DNA from: JAEUTH01 sp039931675 | GTDB lineage: Bacteria; Bacteroidota; Bacteroidia; AKYH767-A; OLB10 | DNA length: 64,000 nucleotides | Assembly: GCA_039931675.1 (NCBI GenBank) | Contig: JBDTRM010000020.1 | Span: 14,185-78,184, forward strand | Reading direction: 5' to 3' | In this document: piece by piece, positions 8,499-16,820 of the stretch | Numbering within the stretch: the first letter of the stretch is position 1 | Layout of the letters: every line of letters begins with the position of its first letter | Made by a program: the position numbers and the translations under genes | Notes under the pieces: model-generated | Seen by the model: the letters and a program-made list of their open reading frames with translations, nothing else | Told to the model about the DNA's origin: nothing | Databases searched by the model: none

Positions 8499-8656
8499 TT
8501 TGCTGGTCCGACAACTTTCGAAAAGTTGAAGGAACCTTCCGAAAGTGAAGTGTTGTATTAAAGCCTCGAATTTACACTTTAGACCCATTTTTGATTTTTT
8601 ATTTAAAAAACCTAAGTCATAACACGCTATTTGTTTTAGATTAAAAACGGATGCCC

Positions 8657-8686
8657 TTTGTACATATTAATATAATACTACCTTTG
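8657..8686 (+). promoter_or_regulatory. cold-shock gene promoter
   Basis: TTTG at 8657-8660, 18-bp spacer, TACCTTTG at 8679-8686: an exact match to the Bacteroidetes consensus. Transcription would begin near 8693, leaving a short AT-rich leader before the ATG at 8720. Confidence 0.75.
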
Positions 8687-8719
8687 AGCACATAATATTT
8701 AATTTAATACAATTTTAAA

Positions 8720-8914
8720 ATGAAAAAAGGCAAAGTAAAATTTTACAACTACTCCAAAGGATTTGGATTTATTTGTGACAACGAAACAGGACAAGATGTT
8801 TTCGTTCATTCAACAGGCTTAAAAGATGAAATTCGCGATGGCGATGAAGTTACATTTGATGTAGCTCAAGGGAAACGCGGTTTAAATGCAGTAAATGTTC
8901 AACGTGCAGCATAA
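8720..8914 (+). CDS. cold-shock domain protein (CspA family)
   Basis: 64 residues, the usual length for the family. The OB-fold RNA-binding motifs are present: RNP1 as KGFGFI (residues 13-18) and RNP2 as DVFVH (26-30), within the typical GKVKFYN...GFGFI...VFVHSTGL order. Such proteins bind single-stranded RNA and DNA and melt RNA structure in the cytoplasm, especially after a temperature drop. It stands alone between its own promoter and an intrinsic terminator. The -7 box, leader and ATG spacing all support the chosen start. Which csp paralogue it is cannot be told. Confidence 0.95.
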   Translation: MKKGKVKFYNYSKGFGFICDNETGQDVFVHSTGLKDEIRDGDEVTFDVAQGKRGLNAVNVQRAA

Positions 8915-8939
8915 GTAATTTTATCCCAACCCCAAGACT

Positions 8940-8968
8940 AACCGGCTTATGAATTAAGCCGGTTTTTT
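8940..8968 (+). terminator. intrinsic terminator of the cold-shock gene
   Basis: Perfect 10-bp stem AACCGGCTTA / TAAGCCGGTT, loop TGAAT, followed by a run of T. Confidence 0.9.
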
Positions 8969-8992
8969 AATGCCTTTTTTTATTTTGTTTGC

Positions 8993-9856
8993 TCAAATAA
9001 GAATACGCTGGCTATTGCTATAAATATTGAACCGCTCATGATGCAAAAAACCAATCAAAGTAATACCGAATTCACTTGCCATTTGCACTGCAAGGCTTGA
9101 AGGTGCGCCTATTGCGCAAACAATTTTTATTCCTGCCATAGCAGCCTTTTGAATTAACTCGAAACTTGCGCGTCCGCTTAGTAATAGAATATGTTTATTC
9201 AACGGTAAAATATTTGTAGCCAATGCTGCACCGGCCAATTTATCTAATGCATTATGCCTCCCAACATCTTCGCGTATCAGCAATAAATTTCCGCTTAAAT
9301 CAAATAAAGCACATGCATGCAAACCACCCGTGTATTCAAAAACATTTTGCTGCTTTCGCAAAAGTTCAGGTAATTGAATGATTAATGATGATGGAATTTT
9401 AATTGAATCAGTTTTAACATCAGTTTCAATAATTGTGCGCACGGCATCAATAGATGCCTTGCCGCAAACACCACAACTTGATGAGGTATAAAAGTTTCGT
9501 TCCACACTTTTCAAATCAAAATCAACATCAGGCTGCAACTCTACACGAACAATATTTTCTTTGTTTTCAATCGTGTCGGCATCAGTGCAATATTTTATGC
9601 TGAGAACATCTTTTATGTTTTTTAGAATGCCTTCGGTAAAAAGAAAACCGGTAGCGAGTTCAAAATCATTTCCCGGTGTGCGCATAGTAACTGAAATGTT
9701 TTTTTGAAAACGATCGTTTTCTTTTCCGCACCCGATGCGGATTTCAAGAGGTTCTTCAACTGCGCATAAATCATCAGCATCATTACTTTCAAATTTGGCA
9801 TTATCATTTGAAGTAACTTTTTGAATATGAATTGCTGCTACTGATGGTTTTGACAT
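8993..9856 (-). CDS. fdhD: formate dehydrogenase accessory sulfurtransferase FdhD
   Basis: 287 residues from the ATG at 9856. The frame stays open to 10084, but that extension only translates the intergenic TGTCATCCTG repeats, so 9856 is preferred. FdhD carries sulfur from a cysteine desulfurase to the molybdenum centre of formate dehydrogenase. Diagnostic features are the sulfur-carrying C128-G-V-C131-G motif, an ELATGFLFTEGI block (~66-77), and the conserved REDVGRHNALDK stretch near residue 190. It is the last gene of the minus-strand molybdenum cluster, behind fhs but separated from it by a 263-bp repeat region. No formate dehydrogenase subunit is in the window. Confidence 0.95.
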   Translation of the reverse strand: MSKPSVAAIHIQKVTSNDNAKFESNDADDLCAVEEPLEIRIGCGKENDRFQKNISVTMRTPGNDFELATGFLFTEGILKNIKDVLSIKYCTDADTIENKENIVRVELQPDVDFDLKSVERNFYTSSSCGVCGKASIDAVRTIIETDVKTDSIKIPSSLIIQLPELLRKQQNVFEYTGGLHACALFDLSGNLLLIREDVGRHNALDKLAGAALATNILPLNKHILLLSGRASFELIQKAAMAGIKIVCAIGAPSSLAVQMASEFGITLIGFLHHERFNIYSNSQRILI

Positions 9857-9886
9857 GAAACAAAAATAATCTTTTTCTACCGAAAT

Positions 9887-10149
9887 GTCCTGAGGATCCC
9901 GATGATTCGGGAGAAACATCGGGATCAGAATGACAATCGCGGAAATGTTGTCCTGTTGAGTGAAACGAAACATCTTTCTACAAATGGAGTAGTTACTAAC
10001 CTGCAGAGAAAGTTCCTTCTCCCGAAGCATCGGGATCAGGATGACAATCGCTGAAACGCTGTCATGCTGAGTGAAACGAAACATCTTTCTTCAAATGGAG
10101 TAGTTACTACCTACAGAGAAAGTTCCTTCGTTTCACTCAGGATGACAAT
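9887..10149. repeat. double TGTCATCCTG-family repeat, locus 2
   Basis: Two head-to-tail copies of a ~130-bp unit: each has CCTGTTGAG or ATGCTGAG, then TGAAACGAAACATCTTTCT, AATGGAGTAGTTACTA, AGAGAAAGTTCCTTC and CAGGATGACAATCGC. A CCCGATGnTTCGGGA hairpin is inserted. It fills the gap between fdhD and fhs and gives long but meaningless N-terminal extensions to frames reading out of it. Confidence 0.75.
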
Positions 10150-10156
10150 CGCGCGG

Positions 10157-11839
10157 CTAAGACAATCCCGTTATCCTTCCATTGTTATCAATATCCATGT
10201 GCTCTGATGCAGGTATGGCGGGCAATCCTGGCATGCGCATCATTTCTCCTAAAATAGGAATTACAAAACCCGCACCGGCAGCAAATTCAAAATCGCGAAC
10301 GTTGATAATAAATCCTGTTGGTCGTCCCACTTTCGTTTCATCATCAGAAAAAGATTTTTGTGTTTTAGCCATGCAAACAGGTAAATTATCGTAACCTAAT
10401 TCTTTAATGGTTTTAAGTTTTACACGTGCAGCCTTGCTGTATTCAACACCTTCGGCACCGTAAATTTCAGTTGCAATGATTTTTATTTTCTCCTCCGTAG
10501 TAATATTCCAATCATACAATTGCTTGAAATTATTTACACCGCTTTCAATGGTATCAACTACGGCCTGCGCCAGTTCAGTCATTCCATCACCACCTTTTGC
10601 AAAACCGTAAGCTACTACAGCCTTTACGCCCAACTTTGCACATTCATCCTGAACAAATTTTATCTCTTCCTCACTATCGGTAGGGAAATGATTGATTGCA
10701 ATCACAGGAGTCATTCCGAATTTTTTCATGTTCTCAATGTGCTTCTCTAAGTTTGCAAAACCTTTTTTCACTTTGCCTATATCCTTAGTGTTATACTCGT
10801 CTTTCTTTGCACCACCATGATGACGCAAAGCACGGATGGTAGCTACAATTACCAAGGCATGAGGTTTTAATCCTGCATACCCGCATTTAATATCCATAAA
10901 CTTTTCTGCACCTAAATCAGCACCGAAACCTGCTTCGGTAACAACATAATCGCATAACGACAATCCCATTTTTGTTGCAATAATGGTGTTGGTTCCTTGC
11001 GCAATATTTGCAAATGGGCCTCCATGTAAAATTGCAGGATTGCCCTCCAATGTTTGAACAAGATTGGGTTTAATAGCTTCTTTCAATAGCAAAGCCATTG
11101 CACCTTGTGCCTTTACATCGCGTGCAAAAACAGGTTTCTTATCAAAGGTGTAACCGATGAAAATATTTCCAAGCCTGAATTTTAAATCATCAATATTTTT
11201 ACTCATGCAAAGTATTGCCATTACCTCGCTTGCAGGCGTAATGTTGAAACCATCTTCGCGCGGAATACCATTGGCAGTGCCGCCTGTTCCGATTATGATT
11301 TGTCGCAATGAACGGTCGTTCATATCCATCACACGTTTCCAGACAATGGTGCGAGGATCAAGATTTAAAGTACGTTGCTTGCTTTGAAGATTGTTATCAA
11401 TCAATGCGGACAAAAGATTATTAGCTTTTTCAACTGCGGCAAAGTCACCTGTGAAATGCAGGTTGATATCTTCCATTGGAATAACCTGTGCGTATCCGCC
11501 ACCTGCTGCACCTCCTTTCATTCCGAATACAGGACCAAGCGATGGTTCGCGAAGGGCAGCGATTGCGTTCTTTCCAATCTTATTTAATCCATCAGTAAGA
11601 CCAACTGTTGTAGTTGTCTTTCCTTCACCTGCAGGTGTAGGACTTATTGCTGTTACAAGAATCAGCTTGCTCTTTTTTATTTTTTCTTCATTGATTAATG
11701 AAAGCGGAAGCTTTGCTTTATGCTTTCCATAATATTCAAGGTCATCGTTGCTGATGCCTGTTTTTGCTGCTATTTCTTTGATGTGTTTGATAGCTGCGCT
11801 TTGCGCGATTTCCAAATCGGAAGGGAAAATGTTGCTCAT
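10157..11839 (-). CDS. fhs: formate--tetrahydrofolate ligase
   Basis: 560 residues from the ATG at 11839 (MSNIFPSDLEIAQ), matching the usual ~556; a longer frame to 11917 overlaps repeat DNA and is not used. The enzyme makes 10-formyl-tetrahydrofolate from formate, ATP and tetrahydrofolate in the cytoplasm. The ATP-binding P-loop TPAGEGKTTTTVGL lies at about residues 67-80, followed by the family blocks REPSLGPVFGMKGGAAGGG and LHFTGDFAA, and GGPFANIAQG further on. Its place beside fdhD and the molybdenum cofactor genes points to formate metabolism. Transcribed with or near moaCB, with a repeat element between. Confidence 0.97.
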   Translation of the reverse strand: MSNIFPSDLEIAQSAAIKHIKEIAAKTGISNDDLEYYGKHKAKLPLSLINEEKIKKSKLILVTAISPTPAGEGKTTTTVGLTDGLNKIGKNAIAALREPSLGPVFGMKGGAAGGGYAQVIPMEDINLHFTGDFAAVEKANNLLSALIDNNLQSKQRTLNLDPRTIVWKRVMDMNDRSLRQIIIGTGGTANGIPREDGFNITPASEVMAILCMSKNIDDLKFRLGNIFIGYTFDKKPVFARDVKAQGAMALLLKEAIKPNLVQTLEGNPAILHGGPFANIAQGTNTIIATKMGLSLCDYVVTEAGFGADLGAEKFMDIKCGYAGLKPHALVIVATIRALRHHGGAKKDEYNTKDIGKVKKGFANLEKHIENMKKFGMTPVIAINHFPTDSEEEIKFVQDECAKLGVKAVVAYGFAKGGDGMTELAQAVVDTIESGVNNFKQLYDWNITTEEKIKIIATEIYGAEGVEYSKAARVKLKTIKELGYDNLPVCMAKTQKSFSDDETKVGRPTGFIINVRDFEFAAGAGFVIPILGEMMRMPGLPAIPASEHMDIDNNGRITGLS

Positions 11840-11911
11840 AAATTTTTGGAGTTGTAATTGTTTTGCGAATAATACAATAATATTTTTACTTGAAAGAAGT
11901 TCTTCCGACAT

Positions 11912-12052
11912 TGTCATCCTGAGTGCAACGAAGGAACTTTCATGAAATTTGGAAATTGCTTTTGGTTTTTACTATGAATTGTTTTTCAAAGAAATAATTG
12001 CGGTTCTACTACAGAAAGTTTCTTCTCCCGAAACATCGGGATCAGAATGACA
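11912..12052. repeat. TGTCATCCTG-family repeat, locus 3
   Basis: Opens with TGTCATCCTGAGTGCAACG and closes with GGGATCAGAATGACA; the inner GGAACTTTC pairs with GAAAGTTTC. It lies between fhs and moaCB on the minus strand. Confidence 0.7.
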
Positions 12053-12061
12053 TCGCGTTGT

Positions 12062-12970
12062 TTAATCATGCCGCAATGCTTCCATCACCCTGAACAAATG
12101 CAGCAGGTATGGAAACAATGCATCCATACTTTCCTGTGCGCCTTTTGTTGAGCCTGGTAATGCAAGAATTAAAGTTTCTTTTATTAAACCTCCAATGCTT
12201 CGCGATAACATACTGTAAGGCGTACGCATTTGTCCGTAGTTACGCATGGCTTCAGCGAGGCCGGGAATTTCTCTTTCGAGAAGAGGTTTTATTGTATCTG
12301 TTGTAACATCCCGGGGTCCAAGTCCTGTGCCACCGGTAAAAATGATCATGTTGTTCTGATCAATTAGCTCAAATAGTTTTTCTTTTATTACTGATGCTTC
12401 ATCCGGTATAACAACATATTGAGTAATAGTTACTTTAAGCGATTCTAATTTACTGATGATAGCTTTGCCCGCACGATCTTCCTTTTTTCCTGCAGCGATG
12501 GAATCACTGCAAACTATTATTGCTGCTTTTATATTTACTCGCGATGCCTCATTGAAATCAGTTTTGCCCCCTTTCTTTTCAATCAGTTTTATGGAATGAA
12601 TTTCGATTTGTTTATCAATAGGTTTGAGCATATCATAAATAGTCAAAGCTGCAATGGATGCACCGTGCATAGCCTCCACTTCAACTCCTGTTTTATAAAT
12701 TGTTTTTAATTCAACTGATATAAAAATTTCTAATTCATTGATGTCAAAACTTACAGCAGCATACTCGATTGGCATTGGATGACAATCAGGAATTACATCA
12801 CTTGTTTTCTTTATGGCAAGCAATGCAGCAGCTTTTCCCATTTCAAAAATATTTCCCTTGGGAACTTTTTTGTTTTGGATTGCATCAATTGCTGATTGAC
12901 TACTTACCTTAACGATCGCTTGCGCCTTTGCGTAGCGAAGGGTATTTATTTTATTGGTGATATCTACCAT
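12062..12970 (-). CDS. moaCB: bifunctional MoaC-MoaB fusion (molybdenum cofactor synthesis)
   Basis: 302 residues with two domains. Residues 1-~155 are MoaC, cyclic pyranopterin monophosphate synthase: CHPMPI, VEAMHGASIAALTIYDM and the EKKGGK.DF ending are all present. Residues ~158-302 are MoaB/MogA-like, binding or adenylating molybdopterin: IVCSDSIAAGKKEDRAG, FTGGTGLGPRD and LPGSTKGAQE. The fusion is known in Bacteroidetes and joins an early and a late step in one chain. Neither domain lacks a visible key motif. It lies between fhs and moaE in the same direction. No moaA is seen in the window, so the substrate must come from a gene elsewhere. Confidence 0.93.
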   Translation of the reverse strand: MVDITNKINTLRYAKAQAIVKVSSQSAIDAIQNKKVPKGNIFEMGKAAALLAIKKTSDVIPDCHPMPIEYAAVSFDINELEIFISVELKTIYKTGVEVEAMHGASIAALTIYDMLKPIDKQIEIHSIKLIEKKGGKTDFNEASRVNIKAAIIVCSDSIAAGKKEDRAGKAIISKLESLKVTITQYVVIPDEASVIKEKLFELIDQNNMIIFTGGTGLGPRDVTTDTIKPLLEREIPGLAEAMRNYGQMRTPYSMLSRSIGGLIKETLILALPGSTKGAQESMDALFPYLLHLFRVMEALRHD

Positions 12971-13092
12971 AGATTAATGTTGAATTTTGAATGATGACAC
13001 AAATGTTGAATGTTGAATGTTGAATTTCGAATAATGAATGATGAAGTGCTTTGTTACTTCACTATTCAACATTCACCACTCATCATTCAAAA
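12971..13092. repeat. GTTGAATGTTGAAT intergenic inverted repeat
   Basis: Short tandem TGTTGAAT units (about 13002-13025) are complementary to ATTCAACATTCACCACTCATCATTC at about 13060-13090, giving a long imperfect hairpin. It fills the whole moaCB-moaE gap. Confidence 0.6.
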
Positions 13093-13539
13093 TTATTTAT
13101 TGACTTTCCATGTATAATCTTCGTCTTCAAAAATTTCTTTTCCCCACACGGGCAATTTTGTTTTTATTAATTCCACCATTTCATTGCAGGAATCAATTGC
13201 ATCTTTGCGATGAAGGGATGAAGTAAAAACAAAAAGATTAATTTCTCCTGCATTTATTCTTCCCAAACTGTGATACACATGCATACAACTGAGCTGATAT
13301 TTCGCAAAAATCATTTCTCGCATGTTGTAATATTCCTCCTCCGCCATTTCATTGTAAGCTGAAAATTCAATTGCCTGAACAGTTTTACCATTAATAACAT
13401 CTGCACGGATTTGTCCTAAAAAAATCTGGTGAGCACCGATATCTTTTTTCGTGCTATGCTTCGCGATTGAATCAGCAATAAACTGTGGACTTATAGCTCC
13501 GTCAACAAATATTTTTTTTGATTTTTTTATTTCGTTCAT
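13093..13539 (-). CDS. moaE: molybdopterin synthase catalytic subunit MoaE
   Basis: 148 residues from the ATG at 13539; the longer frame to 13602 runs through repeat DNA. MoaE forms the dithiolene of molybdopterin with thiocarboxylated MoaD as sulfur donor. Visible features are GAHQIFLGQIR, VYHSLGRINAGE and HR.DA, and the active-site region IKTKLPVWGKE. The first catalytic Lys (IKT) is kept; the second Lys of the E. coli PFWK motif is Gly here with Lys one place later, which may be normal in this phylum. Its partner MoaD lies two genes upstream at 14881. Confidence 0.94.
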   Translation of the reverse strand: MNEIKKSKKIFVDGAISPQFIADSIAKHSTKKDIGAHQIFLGQIRADVINGKTVQAIEFSAYNEMAEEEYYNMREMIFAKYQLSCMHVYHSLGRINAGEINLFVFTSSLHRKDAIDSCNEMVELIKTKLPVWGKEIFEDEDYTWKVNK

Positions 13540-13577
13540 TTTAGAATTGCTATTAACTTCTAAATGTCGGGGAATTC

Positions 13578-13665
13578 TGTCCTGTTGAGTGAAACGAAAC
13601 ATCTTTCTTCATGTAAAGTACTTTCACCCAGTGTAGAAAGTTCCTTCGCTTTGCTCAGGATGACA
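13578..13665. repeat. TGTCATCCTG-family repeat, locus 4
   Basis: Contains CCTGTTGAGTGAAACGAAAC and, inverted, GAAAGTTCCTTCGC..TGCTCAGGATGACA. It overlaps the 3' end of the moeB-like gene: the last codons and the TGA stop of that gene come from the repeat's GTGTCATCCTGA. Confidence 0.7.
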
Positions 13666-14785
13666 CCTTTTTGGGTGTTCTCATCCATTCATCAACTCCA
13701 CCTTTCAAGTTGTAAAGATTATTAAATTGAAATTCGTTTTTCAGAATTTGAATTGCTGCTGCACTTCGTATTCCGCTTTTACAATAAAGAATTACTTTTT
13801 TATCACGACTTATTTTCTCTAAATTATTTTCGATGTCAAATAAAGGAATTTTTAAACCACTTAACTCATCAACAAATGGTAATTCATTTTCATCACGCAC
13901 ATCTATGATTTGAATGTTATCTTCATTTTCAAAATACAATTGTAATTGTTCAACTGTTATCTCATTTATCATATCGTTTATTTCACAATCAAAATTATAA
14001 TCCTGTTTTTTTAATTCTTCAATTGTTGCAGGAGTTACATTTTCCACATCAGGGTTTCTTTCAATTTCAATTATTGATGATTGCATAATGAGCGCATCAA
14101 AAAATAAAAGTTTGCCTGATAAAACTTCACCGATGCCTGTGATCATTTTAATCACCTCAGTAGCCTGCATCATTCCAATAATGCCAGGTAACACTCCAAG
14201 CACGCCAATTTCTGAACATGATGGAACTGTTCCGTTATCTGGAGGCACAGGAAAAACACAACGATAAGTTGGTCCCTTTTTATTAGCCGTTTTGAAATTA
14301 AAAACACTCACCTGTCCCTGGAACTTATGAATGGAACCATAAATCATTGGCTTGCCAAACAAAACACATGCATCATTAATTAAATAACGTGTGCTGAAGT
14401 TATCAGTACAGTCAACAATTATTTCAAACTGATTGAAAAGCGCTTCCACATTTTCAACACTTAGTTTTTCATTGTATGAAATAATATTAATGAGTGAATT
14501 TTGTTTGTGCAATTTTTCTGCTGCAACATTTGCTTTTGGTTTACCAATATCTTCTTCGTTATATAAAACCTGTCGTTGAAGATTTGATTCTTCTATAATA
14601 TCAAAATCTATAATTCCAATTGTGCCAACACCTGCTGCAACAAGATATTGCAAAACAGGACAACCCAAACCCCCTGCCCCAATAACCAGCACCTTGCCTT
14701 CCTTTAATTTCAGTTGACCTTGCCCGCCAATTTCATTCAGGAGCAAATGCCTGCTGTATTTTTTTATTTCTTTTTCGTTGAGCAT
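13655..14785 (-). CDS. moeB: MoeB/ThiF-type adenylyltransferase with rhodanese domain
   Basis: 376 residues. Residues ~1-245 form an E1-like adenylation domain: GAGGLGCPVLQYLVAAGVG nucleotide loop at ~37-55, DFD, NLQRQ and CTDN motifs. Residues ~270-376 are a rhodanese domain with an active loop YCKSGIRSAA. Such fusions activate the MoaD C-terminus by AMP and then hand sulfur to it. The CxxC zinc pairs of E. coli MoeB are not seen, as is common in rhodanese-fused forms. The final KKVSS and stop codon are supplied by an intergenic repeat, so the native C-terminus may have been slightly different. The next gene upstream is its substrate moaD. Confidence 0.92.
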   Translation of the reverse strand: MLNEKEIKKYSRHLLLNEIGGQGQLKLKEGKVLVIGAGGLGCPVLQYLVAAGVGTIGIIDFDIIEESNLQRQVLYNEEDIGKPKANVAAEKLHKQNSLINIISYNEKLSVENVEALFNQFEIIVDCTDNFSTRYLINDACVLFGKPMIYGSIHKFQGQVSVFNFKTANKKGPTYRCVFPVPPDNGTVPSCSEIGVLGVLPGIIGMMQATEVIKMITGIGEVLSGKLLFFDALIMQSSIIEIERNPDVENVTPATIEELKKQDYNFDCEINDMINEITVEQLQLYFENEDNIQIIDVRDENELPFVDELSGLKIPLFDIENNLEKISRDKKVILYCKSGIRSAAAIQILKNEFQFNNLYNLKGGVDEWMRTPKKVSS

Positions 14786-14813
14786 TGCATAAATTTTATT
14801 GCAGATTCTTCTT

Positions 14814-14863
14814 AGCCCTCCGAGGGTTCCCAGCCCGCGCGGCTGCCTAACCCTCGGAGGGCT
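14814..14863. terminator. GC-rich hairpin between moaD and moeB
   Basis: Perfect 15-bp arms AGCCCTCCGAGGGTT / AACCCTCGGAGGGCT around a 20-base GC-rich loop. No clear T-run follows on the minus strand, so it may be a processing or attenuation structure, or one of the dispersed repeats. Confidence 0.5.
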
Positions 14864-14880
14864 TTAGCAAAACAATTCTT

Positions 14881-15108
14881 TTATCCTCCCGCAAAAGGCG
14901 GCAACAGCGCCACCTCATCATTTTCATTTAAGACTTGATTCCCGCTAACCACTTTTTTGTTTACAGCGATTACAAATTTTGCGTCACGAAAAGTTGAATT
15001 CATTTCTTTTACTTTATTCAACAATGAATCAGTATCATTTACACTTTCAATTTCAATCACGCTTTGTTTTGCTGCATCAGCCAACATCCCGAATAACGAT
15101 ATTTTCAT
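14881..15108 (-). CDS. moaD: molybdopterin synthase sulfur carrier subunit MoaD
   Basis: 75 residues, ubiquitin-like fold, ending in the required Gly-Gly (LLPPFAGG) that becomes a thiocarboxylate. N-terminal MKISLFGMLADAAK and the VAVNKK / NENDEVALLPP blocks fit the family. It starts 2 bp after the stop codon of mobA, so translational coupling is likely. Partners in the window are MoaE (13093) and the MoeB-rhodanese protein (13655). Confidence 0.95.
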   Translation of the reverse strand: MKISLFGMLADAAKQSVIEIESVNDTDSLLNKVKEMNSTFRDAKFVIAVNKKVVSGNQVLNENDEVALLPPFAGG

Positions 15109-15110
15109 TT

Positions 15111-15695
15111 TTAGCTTTTGTTTTGATGTTTCGCTAAATCTTCAGGAGTGTTGATGTTCGCGAAAGAATTCTTCAATTCATTTTCTGTAAAGTTAACTTT
15201 TACTGTATTCAGTTTCTGCAATGCATCCATCATTTTTAATTCTACGTTTTCAATCCATTGTTTGAAAAAATCTTTGCATTTCAAATCATAAACTGCACAA
15301 AGTGGCTCAATTTTTTCATCATGTGCAGCAACTAAAACATCTTCATCATTTGTCTGCTTAATTAATTCAGTCAAAACTTTTTCACTTACAAATGGTGCAT
15401 CGCAACTTAATACTAAATTCTTTTGTGTTGTTGAATTTGCAAGTCCTGTATAAATGCCGCCCATTGGTCCGCTATCTTTTATCATATCAGCATAACAAGG
15501 AAAACCGAATTGGTTGTATTCATCACTATTTGTAATGATGATAATTTTATCGGTAAACATTTTGGCTTTATCCAAAATATATTCAACCATCATTTTTCCG
15601 TTAAGCATAACAAGTCCTTTATCCTGTTTCATCCTGGAGCTTTTGCCTCCGGCAAGAATTATAGCTGTTATGTTTTTATACACTTTGTTTTCCAT
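15111..15695 (-). CDS. mobA: molybdenum cofactor guanylyltransferase MobA
   Basis: 194 residues, usual length. It transfers GMP to Mo-molybdopterin to make the guanine dinucleotide form used by formate dehydrogenases. The GTP-binding signature LAGGKSSRMKQDKGL is at ~14-28, followed by NSDEYNQFGFPCYADMIKDSGPMGGI and the LSCDAPFV metal-binding block (~95-102). The start at 15695 overlaps the thioesterase-like gene upstream by 28 bp and its end is 2 bp before moaD, so these form one operon. Confidence 0.94.
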   Translation of the reverse strand: MENKVYKNITAIILAGGKSSRMKQDKGLVMLNGKMMVEYILDKAKMFTDKIIIITNSDEYNQFGFPCYADMIKDSGPMGGIYTGLANSTTQKNLVLSCDAPFVSEKVLTELIKQTNDEDVLVAAHDEKIEPLCAVYDLKCKDFFKQWIENVELKMMDALQKLNTVKVNFTENELKNSFANINTPEDLAKHQNKS

Positions 15696-16135
15696 TTATA
15701 TTCTATTTCTTCTGTTAAAGCAATTTTACTTCTCATAAAATTTCCTGAACCGCGGCCAATGGTCTTTCCGTTTTCGTCATATAATGTAGAGTCTGCAATA
15801 AACAAATTAGCAGATTTGAATTTCAAATTTCCTACAGATTTAATTATTCCACTGCTCACCGGTCGTAACAACTGCACGTTGAAAGAAACTGTGTAAACAA
15901 AAATATCCTGAACTAATGAGTTAACAGCAAAGAACGATGCATCATCAAGCATTTTGAAATACACAGAACCATGTATAGCCATAGCCGCGTGAAAATATTC
16001 CGGTTCAATTTTTAAAGTAATTTCTGCCTGCTCATTTGAAATATTGATGCCGACACCTTTAAACAATTGATTATTGATTGGTGCCGATAAATACATCCGC
16101 TCCAGTTTTCTGAAATGATTTTCTGTTTCGCTCAT
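15668..16135 (-). CDS. hotdog-fold thioesterase (PaaI/DUF4442-like)
   Basis: 155 residues. A central hydrophobic helix with HGSVYFKMLDDASFFAVNS and the following beta strands match single-domain hotdog thioesterases, which hydrolyse acyl-CoA or related thioesters; HGS...D is the usual site for the catalytic acid. The 28-bp overlap with mobA makes it the first visible gene of the molybdenum operon south of the insert. A direct role in cofactor synthesis is not known. The substrate cannot be predicted. Confidence 0.8.
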   Translation of the reverse strand: MSETENHFRKLERMYLSAPINNQLFKGVGINISNEQAEITLKIEPEYFHAAMAIHGSVYFKMLDDASFFAVNSLVQDIFVYTVSFNVQLLRPVSSGIIKSVGNLKFKSANLFIADSTLYDENGKTIGRGSGNFMRSKIALTEEIEYKWKTKCIKT

Positions 16136-16274
16136 TTGTTTTTAGATATAAATGTAATCGGTATTCTCCATGCCACAGCAGAAAACTTAATGTTAAATTA
16201 AACATTCCTCCATCATTTCCTTTATAAGAACAGTTACTTTTATCAAAATTTATTTTAAAACAAAATTCAATATT

Positions 16275-16667
16275 ATGAACACATCAGTAGAAAATGAAGT
16301 AATGACTACACAGGACGTAGCCGGCAAACTTGTGCAACTATGCCGCCAGGGCAAAAACATGGATGCAATTAATGAACTGTATGCTGACCACGTTATCAGC
16401 ATTGAGCCTAAAGGGTCTCATGCCGAACGCACAGAAGGCAAAGCAGCCGTTATCGGTAAAAACCAGCAATGGTTTGACATGGTGGAGCAGGTTCACAGTT
16501 CAGAAATTTCTGAACCTGTTGTAACAGGTAACCATTTTGCAGTTGCAATGGATATGGATGTAACGCTGAAAGGCAAAGGAAGAAGCCCAATGAACGAAGT
16601 ATGTGTTTACGAGGTTAAGGATGGTAAAATAGTAAGCGACAATTTCTTTTATACCATAAACAAGTAA
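16275..16667 (+). CDS. SnoaL/NTF2-like protein
   Basis: 130 residues with the cone-shaped alpha+beta fold pattern of SnoaL-like proteins: MDAINELYADHVISIEP near the start, a GKAAVIGKNQQWFD loop, and a strand-rich C-terminal half ending FFYTINK. Members include small ligand-binding proteins and isomerases; no catalytic residue can be assigned. It is transcribed alone, divergent from the thioesterase gene, and has its own terminator at 16697. It marks the left end of the segment that splits the molybdenum genes. Confidence 0.8.
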   Translation: MNTSVENEVMTTQDVAGKLVQLCRQGKNMDAINELYADHVISIEPKGSHAERTEGKAAVIGKNQQWFDMVEQVHSSEISEPVVTGNHFAVAMDMDVTLKGKGRSPMNEVCVYEVKDGKIVSDNFFYTINK

Positions 16668-16696
16668 AATCGCAAACAGGTTTTTCGTCTGTAGTT

Positions 16697-16740
16697 AAAA
16701 AAAATCCCGCCCCGAAATTTTCGAGGTGGGATTTTTTTTA
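16697..16740 (+). terminator. strong intrinsic terminator after the SnoaL-like gene
   Basis: AAAAAAAATCCCGCC pairs with GGTGGGATTTTTTTT around a CGAAATTTTCG inner stem. The A- and T-runs on both sides suit bidirectional use. Confidence 0.85.
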
Positions 16741-16820
16741 ACCTTTATAACCAAGTGACGCAAGATTGTTTCAGACCATGGGATTTAAGCAGAAGAATCA
16801 GTTAAGTATATGGTGAGGAA

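Noticed and set aside
9856..10084. N-terminal extension of FdhD (starts MFRFTQ)
   Set aside because: It is a translation of two intergenic repeat units; the same MFRFTQ string opens a false extension of MoaE. The family starts near MSKPSV.
15510..15896. Plus-strand hydrophobic frames opposite mobA
   Set aside because: They are mirror frames of a conserved gene with AT-rich codons; hydrophobicity is a by-product.
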